A stretch of 64,000 nt of DNA. Origin: Vicia villosa (lineage: Eukaryota > Streptophyta > Magnoliopsida > Fabales > Fabaceae). Within the stretch, counting starts at the first letter, position 1, and each line of letters opens with the position of its first letter. This document shows, in pieces, positions 53,989 to 64,000 of this stretch. The notes under the pieces are model-generated. The model ran no database searches, was not told where the DNA came from, and saw only the letters and a program-made list of their open reading frames with translations. The position numbers were made by a program, and so were the translations under genes. The DNA is taken from the NCBI RefSeq assembly GCF_029867415.1, contig NC_081183.1, positions 64,368,336 through 64,432,335 on the forward strand, given 5' to 3'.

Positions 53989-55991
53989 AAAAAAGAGAAC
54001 AGCTCGGTAAGTTGAAAACCCGTAAAGGGCGACTTAGGCAAAAATGAGCGTCTCGGTGGACTGAAAACCCGAAAGGGCGGTCCAGGCAAAAATTAGAGAC
54101 AATAAACAGAAAAAAATTCATCCTGGTAGATTGAAAACCTGAAAGGGCAATCTAGGCAAAAATTAAGGATTTATGACAAAGTAACTGCATCAGTCCATAC
54201 TTCATCACCTGAGGAGTCTTTTTCATCAAAGGATCTTCAATCAAATCATCGCCAATCTTAAGCGACAAGCACAGTTGGAACTCAAAGTTGTTAGGGGAAA
54301 TAGTGGTTATTGCTTTCAATGTAGCCTTTTCCGCATAATTACCATTTCCAACTTTTGTAAATATTCCATGGAATCACGCCTTTAGCTGATTACCATCCTA
54401 TTAAATAAATTTGAGCCTTGTGCCCATTTGTTTGCAATCTCTAATTTCTTTTAGCTTGGAAAATGACGCTTTAATTGTGTTATTCACTTTTGAAAAAAAA
54501 GAGAAAAGAAAAAAAGTTTTAAATGAATTTACTTCACTTTTTAAAAATAAAAGCGAAACTTTCCTTTGAGTTGTGAACAACAGAAGGAACATCAACAACT
54601 GTCTCCATAGGATGAACAAAAGGATTCTCCTCGAGAGTTGCTCTCTTCCACAAAATAGATTATGAGACAACGGTATTCTTATCACAGTGAAGAAGGTCTT
54701 TTATCCCCAGTGACGAAGATTTTCCATCTCCAGTGAAGAGGTTCTTCCATCTCAATAAGAAAGGATGCTTGTCTTCCCCAGAGAAGTTTAAAACATGCAG
54801 CACCATTCATCACTCGTGTTTATCTACACCGTGTTGAAGAACATTTGCCAAGTATCTGGTTGCATTGCGACGTCGGTCCGTCTCCAGTATACACTTCTTT
54901 GTCTGTCAATTTCGTCAGTATGCATGCTACATTTATGACATTCATCATTCATACATATTTGCATCATTTATGCATTCTTGCATTTTTTCAATGTCTGCTT
55001 TAAAATCACTTGTTCGGGATATATCTATCCCAAAAAAAAAAGAAAAAGCAAAAAAAAAAATAAGAAAAGAAAAAAGAAGAAAAGAAGCAGGTATGGGCGT
55101 GTCATCTCTCCAGTAGGTTGTCACCCATAAAGCAGAAAGAACATCTTCTTTCCCCAGTTCCCCACTGAGATCATTCCTCGTGGAAGAAGGTTGCTTCAGT
55201 CTTCTCCTCTCAAAACAAAGGAGAAAATCCCCATTTGAGTTCATTCCTCGTGGGTACAAAGTCTTGTTTGACTATTTCTTTCCAGTTCATTCTTGGATAG
55301 AACCTTGTCTTTACCAGAGATTCAAATTCTGATTCCTCAAACAGAGTCGTGAAAAATAGACAATAAGCAATAGTCTCATCATCCGAGCAGCTTATTTCTC
55401 TTTCAAAAGATTTTTCCTCTCTAGGAAATCAATCATGAAGATCATTTGACAATCAGGGCCTTATTACTGTTCACAAGGCTGAATAACCAGTAATTTCCCT
55501 AGCAAAGTCTCCAGGATCATTTTATCACTCGGCTGATAATTGATCATGTCTTCAAAACCACTATCACGAGGCTAGTAGTCGGTAACCTTTTGTTCTGGTT
55601 ATATTATTTAACATGTCTATCACAAGGCTGATAGTCGGTAATATTAACCGAACCTTTGAAACTCTTTTTACCTGGTCAAGTCTATCACAATGCTGATAGT
55701 CGGTAATACGGTTTCACACCTTTCACCTTCGCATTATTAACAAGTCTATCCCTATGCTGATAGTCGGTAATGTCGATAGGTAAGGTTTTCTTACAAAGTT
55801 ATCATTCCCTGGTGAAGCATACACTTGCTTTCCCGAAAAGGAAAAAAACGAATCCTCTTCCTAAAACGGATTGAGGAATCCTTCCCGATCTCTTTTCCCC
55901 AGCGGAGTCAGTTCTTGATATTCCCTCGGTAAAGATATCCTTGCATCATTCGCAATTTTGGTATCTTAGGTCCAAAATTCGCGTCTTCTGA
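53989..55991 (+). other. G1 3'UTR with hairpin arrays
   Basis: Non-coding. At 54008-54154 three nested hairpins with GGCAAAAAT tails start 20 bases after the pol stop. 54681-55160 has several TCCCCAGTGA/CTCCAGTGAAG copies and 55896-55910 TCCCCAGCGGAGTCA, resembling the PBS complement. 55522-55763 has hairpins of the type CTATCACAAGGCTGATAG followed by TCGGTAAT (55522, 55561, 55617, 55682, 55746). No gene is seen; the small ORFs 54401-55259 are low complexity. Confidence 0.75.
54008..54154 (+). ncRNA. Three nested hairpins with AGGCAAAA tails (G1 3'UTR RNA motif)
   Basis: Each unit has a 7-bp outer stem, AAAA, a 3-bp inner stem, a GAAA (GTAAA in unit 1) loop, and no gap on the 3' side. Unit 1: TAAGTTG 54008-54014 with CGACTTA 54030-54036. 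Unit 2: TGGACTG 54057-54063 with CGGTCCA 54078-54084. Unit 3: TAGATTG 54127-54133 with CAATCTA 54148-54154. Each is followed by GGCAAAAAT. Stem sequences differ but stay complementary. Confidence 0.6.
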
Positions 55992-56072
55992 TATTTAAGT
56001 CTCTTCCACCCGATCGAAACGAAGATTTTCAATCTTCATGTCTCAGGTTGAAGAAACTCAAATAGGGGCATC
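55992..56072 (+). promoter_or_regulatory. G1 polypurine tract and conserved hairpin
   Basis: TATTTAAGTCTCTTC (55992-56006) pairs at 13 of 15 positions with GAAGAAACTCAAATA (56050-56064), which runs into the PPT AAATAGGGGCATC (56060-56072). Inside is a perfect small hairpin GAAGATT-TTC-AATCTTC (56021-56037). Directly followed by the LTR start TGTCATACCCC at 56073. Confidence 0.75.
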
Positions 56073-59000
56073 TGTCATACCCCAATTTTTGACCTAAAAT
56101 ACCACCTCATATCATTTACATATGCATCATTTGCATCTCTAACAGATTGCATAGTTTGTGTTTGCTACTTGTGACTCAGCAGGGTTTAATCAAGAAATCA
56201 CTCATCAGTACAAGTAACAATCAATTAGGGTTTTGTTCTCCCTTCATCTCAAAAGAATTATCTTCATCAACAGTCAACATTTGGTCCTCAAAGATTCATT
56301 TCAACAAGCTTAGGGACTTTGAATCAACCAGATTAGGGTTTTGACTGAAGACAGTATACTCCTGACTTTTGCTCAGGATTTGACCTAATGATTTGGGACA
56401 TGACCTCAAGACCCAAAGTACATCATTTTGACCTAATCTATTGGCTCAGGACATCTCCTACACCAGGATTGACCAACAATGAAATTTCAAGTCATCAGAT
56501 TAGGGTTTTGAACTATCAGGGACTGAAATCAGGGATCACATTTGGGAAACCCTAAGAATCCCCAGGAAGTCACTCAAAGGTTTCAATCATCTTCAAATAA
56601 TCCCTATGACAACATCCAATGGAAATTACATCTCAATTCAAGATCCACAGTCATCAATCTCATCAGGTCGACAATTAGGGTTTTTATCCTAAATCACCTG
56701 AACAACTGACTTTTTAATCAGAACATGGTGCCACAACTTAAACCATGTCTCAAGGTCCTCCAATAACTCAATGTGATCCATTCATACCATTCATTTGGTG
56801 AGGATAGCCTGGTTCATTTGAAATCTCCAGAAACGCGATTCGTCTGAAAAAGTCAACTATACAAGATCACCATTGACTTTTGGGGAATTTTGGTCAACCA
56901 TGACTTTTGAAGTTTTGAATCATCAATATATGATATATGAAGTCATTTGATCAAGAAAAATCAAGAAAATCAATCAAGAATCAAAAAGTCAAAAGTTTGA
57001 CTTTCCATACTTAGAAAAATTCTAAGTGTTTTTCAATGGTTTTTTCCAAACTTTGGAAGGGAATTTCTCAAAATTTCACCTACAAACTGAAAAAAACTTC
57101 CAACATGAAAGTTGTAGATTTTGATCCAGTAAACAACTTTGTCTCATATGATGATTTTCCAAAAGATCAACCATTTAAGAGATATGGAGCTTCAAAGTTG
57201 GTATCTTTTGAAAATTTCACTTAAAATCTCATTTTCTTCAAAGTTCATGGATCTTTTTCACCCATTTCCTTAAAGGTCTTGAAGAAATTTCCAACTAGGG
57301 TTTTGAAGTACATAACATGAGCTTTCCAAAATGTCCAAGAGCATGAAAAAATATGGAGTGTAGCCATGGTTTTGAATTTTGTCATTAGAGGGCATTATGC
57401 ATGAAATTTCAAACCATTTTCACTAAGTTTCAATGCTATATGACCTATAATGCAAGTGATGACACACCAATGCAATAATTGAGAGATATTTTCTGATTTG
57501 AAGATCAGAATGGAAGAGGATAAGAAGCTTGAGATTTAACCATGGTTTAGTCACTTTTAACCATTTGCATTTAATGTGAAAGATTCCATTTTATCTCTTA
57601 AGCCAAATCATCATTCTTGGATCAACTTGCAAAGGCTTTGAGTTCAGAATCCTTGGCCTATAAATAGAGGTCCAAAATCCATTCAAAAACACACCAAAAC
57701 CTCACAAATTATAGGTTTTCTCTTTCTTTCTTAGAATGCAAGTTTCTTAAGTTTCAAGGAGGTAGAAATTCCAACCTCCAAATCCTTGAAGTTCTGGCCA
57801 AAGTGATGATTCCAACAACTTCTAAACATCAATTAGGAAGTGTTTGAACCACTCACACACCTCAAATTACCCCAAAACTCAGAATTGCATTTCAACCTCC
57901 ATATGAACACATAATGAGCCTTATCATGCCAATTTTCATTCTAGCTCATTTCTGTCCAAGTTAAACATCCAAACACATTCCATATACCATATATGAACTA
58001 TCCTAACCATCACCAACAATCTGAAACACCTCCATCATCAAATTCGGTCCTCACTTGAGCCATACTGTAGATCGGGTACCATGGACTGATCAAGAGGTTT
58101 CCAGTTCATTCCAAGACTTCAAACATGTTCCCTAAGGTCCATTGAAGCTGTCCAGATTGAGCAACAACATCTGTAACGCCTCCAGGCACGATTTCAATTT
58201 CCAGTTTTGCCATTTTTAAGGTGAGTGCTCATGAACTTCAAACTCATACATACATGCATCATAAATGAAATATTGATACACCATCTTGTTTCTGCACCTA
58301 TGAGGATCATTAACCCTCAATCAATTGCATCATATCATGATCATACACGATTTCACAATGATTTTTCATATTAGGGTTCTTCGTGTTCATCAGAAAATTG
58401 ATAGCCCTAGGGTAAAAATAAATGAAATTAAAGACCACCATCATGATCCTTGTGAAAAACCGAACAAGATAGACCCTTTACTTGATCAATTTGGTCCAGT
58501 TTCAAAGATTTTTGAAAATCAAATTAGGGTGTGTTCTTGGCGCCATTTTTGTTCAGGAAATTCAAATATTTCATTTTAAAATATAATTAAATGGAGGCAT
58601 ACATATAACAAGCTGCGCACGTAGCTCAGTTGGTCATTGTTTTGGTTGGCAAGCGTGGGTGCGTGGGTTCAAGCCCTAGTGAAGACAAAACCAAATTTTT
58701 TACAACTATTTTTCTTCATTTTCTTAACAACTTCACTCAATTAATTAACCATTCAAATCAATTCATTTTTGCTTCATTTTTTGTACACTTCTTATTTAAT
58801 ATATATATATTTTATGAATATAAAAAAAAATCACAAAAAAAATGTTTATTTAATATGTTTTTAATAGGTTTAAAGTAACATGTTCTTAAGTGTTTTTTAA
58901 TACTTTAAATATTGTTTTTATTTGATTTTTCAAACCTAATCACTTGTAAATATTTTTGTGATCAAACCCTGTTTTTTTTTAGGTCTTAATTAAGCATAAA

Positions 59001-60990
59001 ATTTGTTTTTATCTTAATTAAGTTGACTTTTGTCAAAATTCAAATTGTTTTAAAACAAGCGATCACCGTTTTTCAATATGATAAACCATTTCTTTTTGAG
59101 TTTTTCTTTTCAAAAGAAACTATTGATTAAATCTTTTTGGATTGATCAATTGATTTTAAAAATACCATGGGCCTCCATGTAGGTATAAGTCCCAAGCCCC
59201 TTTTGTACATACCCTTTCCTTTTTCTTTGTACAATTTTTCTTTAAACATAAAACTTCTTTCAAAACAAAACTTTCAAGCTTTTCAAAACGACGAAACCTC
59301 GCGTTTGTTAATAAAAGAATCAACCATGTTTTATAAAATAAACCAGGGGCCTCCATATAGGTATAAGTCCCATCCCTTTACATGAAATTAGGTATTTCAT
59401 TTGTACATACACCTTTTTGTACATACCTCGATCAGTTTGATTTTTTTAACTTTGAATAACAAATCAAAAATGAAGGTTTTCTTTAAATCTTCCCAAAAAT
59501 ACCATGGGCCTCCATGTAGGTATAAGTCCCGAGCCCTTTTGTAAATACTTGTTTACATAGCTTTTGAATAAACTTAAGTGGGCCTCTCCCCGAGTATAAG
59601 TCTCGAGCCCGTGTATACAAATGGATCATGCTTACAGGTATATTTCCTTCATAAACTCCATTATATACACACACTTTGTCACATATATATGTAATTGTTC
59701 ATACTTGTTCATGTTTGTCCATGTTTGTTCATACTTGTTCATGTGTTTGTTCATGTTATATATATATACTTGTTCAACTTAGTACAACACTAGGTTCCCC
59801 ATAGCCTCCTATTGGGCTTCGTGCAAAGAATCTCCCTAGTTTAGGTTAGGACATAGAGTATGGTTTCCCGGTGAAATCGCTCTAAGAGCTCAAACCAACT
59901 ATACCACGCCTCCTCTTGGGCTTCGTACAAACGACTTGTCCCTCCCATAGCCTCCTCTTGGGCTTACAATGCAAGGACCCTCGGATAGCCTCCTCTTGGG
60001 CTTCGTATAAGGACCCACGGGCTTCTTATAAGCATCCCCAATATCCAAAACAAATACCCTAGGAGATTAGACATTTTTCATCTCTATGATAGGAGTATCT
60101 CTTCTATATCATCACAAACAATCAATCAATCAAACTTCTTTTTGCCACAAGGCTGGCTAATCAATCAAACTGTTTTGCCACCATACTGGCTGATTAATCA
60201 AAGTTTTTATCACAAGGCTGACTTCATTGAAACTTTTGCCACAAGGCTGGCTGATTAATCAAAACTTTTTGTCACAAGGCTGACTTCATTGAAAGTTTTT
60301 GCCACAAGGCTGGTTAAACAAAAAAACATCTTTATCATTCTAAGCGCCATAAGTGGCACAGCCCGGGGCTTATAATGAAAAGATTTTCAAACAAAAATCA
60401 AACAGATGTATGTGATGATATAGATTAGATACATCGAACATTGAGATGACATTTGTCTATTTTCCTTTGCTTCCACTAGCATAAGTGGGAACTACGATTG
60501 CTCTGATTTTCTCAACATCCCTTTGAGAATACGTAGGCACAAGGTCGTATCCTTGGCGAGCAAAACTTCTCTCTCAAACCACTCAAACCTTAGCACCCGT
60601 AGACCCCGAGCTACAGATGCTCTGATTCCCTCTAAGGGATATGTATGCAGAGGATCGCGATGATCTTTGCGAGCATAATCAAACAAACACCTTAGGTCCC
60701 ACCTATGTCAACAGAACCTCTCAATAACATGGAATGAAAAACATAGCAAAGAAACCTATAGAGTACTATAGATACGTTGGGTGCTAATACCTTCCCTTCG
60801 TATAACCAACCCTCTTACCCAAGATCTCTCCCCCACTTTTAAGGTTATTGCAACTTTTTTCCTTTTCCTACTTTGGAAACAATAAAAAGTTTGGTCGAAA
60901 CAAAAGAAAAATCATTTTTTTGAGCACTCGAGCCCAAAGAAGGCCTCAGGTGTCTCATCCCGAAAAAAGATACGATTTTTCCCCGCGACA
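56073..60990 (+). repeat. G1 3' LTR (4,918 bp)
   Basis: TGTCATACCCCAATTTTTGA...TTCCCCGCGACA, followed by CATAG. Same internal order as the 5' LTR: TATA box 57659-57666, tRNA-like segment 58614-58685 (A box TAGCTCAGTTGG 58622-58633, B box GGTTCAAGCCC 58666-58676), repeated GGCCTCCATGTAGGTATAAG, hairpin blocks 60492-60536 and 60611-60650. Extra bases near 58126-58168 against the 5' LTR. Confidence 0.95.
58614..58685 (+). other. tRNA-like segment in the G1 3' LTR
   Basis: A box TAGCTCAGTTGG and B box GGTTCAAGCCC start 44 bases apart, followed by a T6 run. D- and T-arm-like parts are visible, but the acceptor ends do not pair. Probably tRNA- or SINE-derived. Confidence 0.55.
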
Positions 60991-62692
60991 CATAGCCCCT
61001 GCATCTTTCAAAGCTACGAAACAACAACAATAAATCACATACACGGCCAGCATTCAACTTTAAATCGTCCCCTAATCATAACAGTGCAATTATTTTGGCC
61101 TAATTTCTCCTGAATACGAAATCCCCAAATTCAAGCTCAAAACCTTAGCTATGTTGGTTCTTCTAAACAAGCACTAAAATCCAATTAACTCTCCAAGAAG
61201 ATCATAAACATCAAGATGAACACAAATATATGAACAAAATTTGTTTACAATGCGTGAAAGAACATAATCGACATCAAGAAATTTTGAAGAAAACCGTGGC
61301 CTCTGTGAGAATGTTCTTGAGGTTTCAAGGGATGGTAACGAGTGGAAAAGCTTCAGGGATGCACCAGGAATGTATTTGGATCACTAAAACGCCTTCAACC
61401 GATCTTCAACTCCAAGAACAAATTCCAATTTTTCTCACTTTCATGAACTCGGCTATGGCTCTTTTTCTCCAAAAAACCATCCCCTAATGCCTTGCTCTAT
61501 CTTCTGTATTTATAGGAGAACATCCTAGGTCAACAAAACTTAGACAAATCTTTCTTGAATCCAAAATTTCAATTTGTTGAAAGTTTAATTTGCAAATCTT
61601 TCTAAAATTGGTTCAAGCTTGATTCCCTCTTTCCAATACCTATCCCCACGAATTTTGGACATGTTATTGATATGGTGAGTGATTGGAATTGATCTAAAAA
61701 TAATCTCAAGGAAAATCTTTTCATATTTTCCATTTATTTGCCTTAAATTGGATTTTTAATGAATAAAAAAAAATCAATAAAAATAAAATAAAAGTTAAAT
61801 GGGCGTGCCATTGGATTTAGAGGTTCTTAGTACTCTTATAAGCCAGTTTGGATCATAAAAGAATAAGCCCATTTGGAAAAGATCCAAGTTTAACCCTTAT
61901 TTACTTCATATTTTCCATCCAAAATCGACCAACTTTGACAAGGCATATCTCTCTCAATTTTTAAGATATGGAAGAGTTCTAGTACTTTTTGGAAACCTCA
62001 AGATGTCCTCTACAAGCCACTTTAGAACATATTTTTCATTTGGGGATTTTATCTTGATGATATGCCCTTTGAGAAAAAACTGCTTTTGGTTGACCTTTGA
62101 AAAGGACCTATAATCTTTTGTACTATATCTTCCAAATGAAGCATTTCTTGCGTTGGCTTGTGAGAGACAAAGTTATAGAGAATCCAATTTCCTTCCAACT
62201 AGGCTTTGAGTGAGGAATTTCTGATGTTCCATGTGAAAGTTATGGCCAGTCAAAGTTGAGTTGACTTTCTCCTATGAAAACCCTAATTTGAACCTTTTGA
62301 CTTTGTTCATTTCTGAGTTCTTATTAATGGATAATGATCAACCTTTAATAAAATGATGGATATAACCTCAAATACTTGATGTTGACCAAAAGTCAGGAGT
62401 TTTGACTATACTTTGATCATAGTTGACTTTTAGGTCAACATAGTCGATTATTGATCATCTGAGCCATTGAGTGAGCAATCCTTAGAATAGAAGCTTGACT
62501 TTTGACATGGAAATGCTTTGATACATATGAGACACCTTGAGATCCATTTGGGGCCTTAGAAATTCAAACTCTTTTGGTAAAGTGTAAACCTTGATTTAAG
62601 AGGCCCTCGATTAGGAGAATGTTGCTTGAATAAACCCTTGAACCTTGAGTCTTTATAGATGGAGTGAGGTGGGAAAATTTTGGCGTATGACA

Positions 62693-63825
62693 TTTGGTTT
62701 TGGATGAGGGTTAGAATTTCCGTTCGGTTTGATATGAATTTGGTTTATGTGAGCAGGGGTGATCTGAATTTGATTATGCAGGGATGCGGCAAGTATTTAT
62801 ATAGCATTGGAAGTGAAGAATATATATGGTATCTTGAAAGATTAAAAATGCTTGAAGAGTTTGAAGAGGCTTATGGAAAGGAGTTGATCATGAATGAAGA
62901 TTAGTGGAGCCTAAGATTAGGAACAATTGACCATGAACATTTTTTTTGTATATTTCTTTTGATGTGAGGATAGATTTGGATGAATATGTGTAATGAATAT
63001 TTGAATGGATGTATGAATTGGAATTGTAGTTGTAATTGGACCTTGAATTGGAATAAGACTTTTAATAATGAAGTGATTCTTTGTAATGGATTTGTATGGG
63101 ATTTCTTTTGTTGTAATAGGCTTGGGCCTTTTGTATAATTTTTCATGTATGTAGTGGTACTGGTGGCGTAATAGGATGGTGATATGTAATGGGGTTTGGC
63201 CATCAGATGTATCTTGAAATTGTAATGAAATTGGACTTTTGTAAAGGCCTTTGAATATAATGTGGATTTTCACATGAATAACTCCTTTTGATGGGCTCTA
63301 ACTTCATTCTTATCAATCCTCATGAATAATTCTTTCAGTAATTCTTGATGCTATAAACCAAAGTGTGTAAAACTTAGGCGCCATCAAAGAATCTTTGGCA
63401 TTTTGAATTCACAACTTCAAATAATCGCTTGAATGAATATCTTTTCAACTCTTCAATGAAATCCAACTTGCATTCATAAGAAAAACTCCAACTTTAATTC
63501 CCAAACCACAAGTAACTTGCGCTTCAAGCAACCTAGCAATTTGAAAGACTTATGATGCCTTGGGAAATCCTTTGATGAAGATAAAGACCTAATCTCACAC
63601 TTTATTGCTTGTAGAATCGGAAGTACCGCATCTTATTAGTTGTGTACGCATCAATCTCATTACGAAACCTTATGCTTCCAAAATCCTTGATCCCATGCTT
63701 TTTAGATGTTTTATTTAATGAATGAAAGCGAAGCTATGCAAATTCCATAATGAAGGTATGCAAATGAAATCGGAAGTATAGGCCAGGTAAAAGATAAAGG
63801 GGTAGGACAAATTTGGGGTATGACA
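62693..63825 (-). repeat. G4 3' LTR, right piece
   Basis: Starts with the TTTGG duplicate of S0 and ends TTTGGGGTATGACA. Non-coding; a 74-residue frame at 62680-62904 crosses the S0/G4 joint and is not a gene. Rich in TTGGATTTG/TTGAATTGG-type words at 62960-63060. Confidence 0.6.
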
Positions 63826-64000
63826 GCTGCCCCTATTTAATCGTCCTAAACCTGAAGGTGAGATTGGCGTTATCCTTTGGAACATTCAAGGTGGAAGAAG
63901 ATTAAATATCAAGACCCGAAATTTGTCCTAAAAAGGAAGTGTAAGTGTCATCCTAATTTTTTTGTTTTTGATACTTGCTGGGGAAAGAGGAATTTTTGTC
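63826..64000 (-). promoter_or_regulatory. G4 polypurine tract, hairpin and internal 3' end
   Basis: Plus strand GCTGCCCCTATTTAATCG; element strand TTAAATAGGGGCAGC. Arm TATTTAATCGTCCTAAACCT (63834-63853) pairs at 16 of 20 positions with the arm at 63889-63908 (nine perfect at the PPT side, GATTAAATA). CTTGCTGGGGA at 63974-63984 resembles the PBS-core repeats of G1 and G2. Confidence 0.65.

Larger units (their letters stand above)
16169..60990 (+). mobile_element. G1: Ogre-type Ty3/gypsy (Tat lineage) element, full length but disabled and interrupted
   Basis: Complete plus-strand element with 5' LTR 16169-21043, PBS 21049-21068, ORF1, gag, protease, intron, RT-RNase H-aRNase H-integrase, structured 3'UTR, PPT and 3' LTR 56073-60990. 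TSD is CATAG at 16164-16168 and 60991-60995. Without the nested G2/C3 it is about 22.3 kb, a normal Ogre size. Ogre hallmarks seen: very long LTRs, an additional ORF upstream of gag, integrase after a second archaeal-type RNase H, and a spliceable intron before RT. Disabled by a gag frameshift near 23900-23925, stops at 47570, 48347, 51700 and 52654, and the G2 insertion at 25020. Confidence 0.95.
14576..62692 (-). mobile_element. S0: solo LTR of an Ogre-like family, split by G1
   Basis: Two pieces, 14576-16168 (1,593 bp) and 60996-62692 (1,697 bp), total 3,290 bp without G1. On the minus strand it starts TGTCATACGCCAAAATTTTC (62692 leftwards) and ends GGTTGCTACA (14576). It is flanked by the perfect duplication TTTGG at 14571-14575 and 62693-62697. 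No internal region, PBS or PPT lies between the ends, so it is a solo LTR left by LTR-LTR recombination. It has a minus-strand TATA box (plus strand TATTTATA, 61507-61514) and the conserved LTR hairpin block (14852-14888). An AT-rich patch with (TA)n lies at 15640-15720. Confidence 0.85.
14023..64000 (-). mobile_element. G4: outermost Ogre-like element, 3' LTR and start of internal region
   Basis: At 63812-63825 the plus strand reads TTTGGGGTATGACA followed by GCTGCCCCTATTTAA. This is the reverse complement of a PPT (TTAAATAGGGGCAGC) followed by an LTR start (TGTCATACCCCAAA), as in G1 and G2. So a minus-strand Ogre-like element has its 3' LTR left of 63825 and its body right of it, beyond the window. 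LTR pieces visible: 62693-63825 and, across the S0 insertion, 14023-14575; the rest is left of C0. Internal sequence 63826-64000 has the arms of the PPT hairpin and CTTGCTGGGGA (63974), a motif shared with the 3'UTRs of G1 and G2. No coding sequence is visible. Confidence 0.65.

Noticed and set aside
61230..61487. 85-residue ORF in S0 right piece
   Set aside because: Inside the solo LTR, opposite to its transcription, no similarity to any family I recognise.
62680..62904. 74-residue ORF that could look like a small host gene
   Set aside because: It crosses the S0/G4 joint and starts in the LTR end with TTG; not a conserved frame.

Overview
This window is a stack of nested LTR retrotransposons from a plant nuclear genome; I see no host gene. 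It suggests a legume with a large genome, most likely tribe Fabeae (Pisum, Vicia, Lathyrus, Lens) or a near relative. The reasons are the Ogre-type Ty3/gypsy element (LTRs of about 4.9 kb, extra ORF1, archaeal-type RNase H, spliceable intron before RT) and the SIRE/Maximus-type Ty1/copia elements with a third, env-like ORF. The host assignment is inference. The element boundaries are read directly from TG...CA termini, primer-binding sites (PBS), polypurine tracts (PPT) and 5-bp target-site duplications (TSD).

Layout, outermost first. (1) G4: a minus-strand Ogre-like LTR, in pieces 14023-14575 and 62693-63825, followed by its PPT and internal sequence to 64000; it continues left of the window. 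(2) C0: a decayed plus-strand SIRE-type copia element (1-5838 plus LTR fragment 13411-14022). It is interrupted by C1, a minus-strand SIRE-type element (5839-13410) that lost its 5' end where integrase now abuts the C0 LTR. (3) S0: a minus-strand solo LTR of 3,290 bp (14576-16168 plus 60996-62692, TSD TTTGG), split by (4) G1, a plus-strand Ogre element (16169-60990, TSD CATAG, 22.3 kb without inserts). (5) G2: a minus-strand, pol-less Ogre-related element with only a shortened gag (25021-47503, TSD CCTGC), inserted in G1 gag. (6) C3: a plus-strand SIRE-type element (25970-34992, TSD GTAAC) inserted in the 3' LTR of G2, with LTRs differing at only about three positions. The chain G4 > S0 > G1 > G2 > C3 gives relative ages.

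How the parts relate. G1 carries a full set of Ogre functions: ORF1, gag, protease, an intron whose removal keeps frame, RT, RNase H, archaeal RNase H and integrase. It is disabled by a gag frameshift, several stop codons and the G2 insertion. G2 shares the G1 PBS, the PPT hairpin and 3'UTR motifs but has no enzymes, so it probably moved using proteins of a G1-like element. C3 lacks RT and RNase H yet has nearly identical LTRs, so it too was probably mobilised in trans, or lost pol after landing.

The most unusual signals are non-coding: (a) nested hairpins with a constant AGGCAAAA tail and different but self-complementary stems in the 3'UTRs of G1 and G2; (b) a hairpin that includes the PPT in three elements, with matched changes in both arms; (c) 3'UTR copies of the PBS complement; (d) paired GAAATCGATTTC palindromes exactly 21 bp apart flanking the G2 promoter; (e) a conserved hairpin block near the LTR 3' end of three Ogre-like families; (f) a conserved spacer before the env-like ORF of the copia elements.
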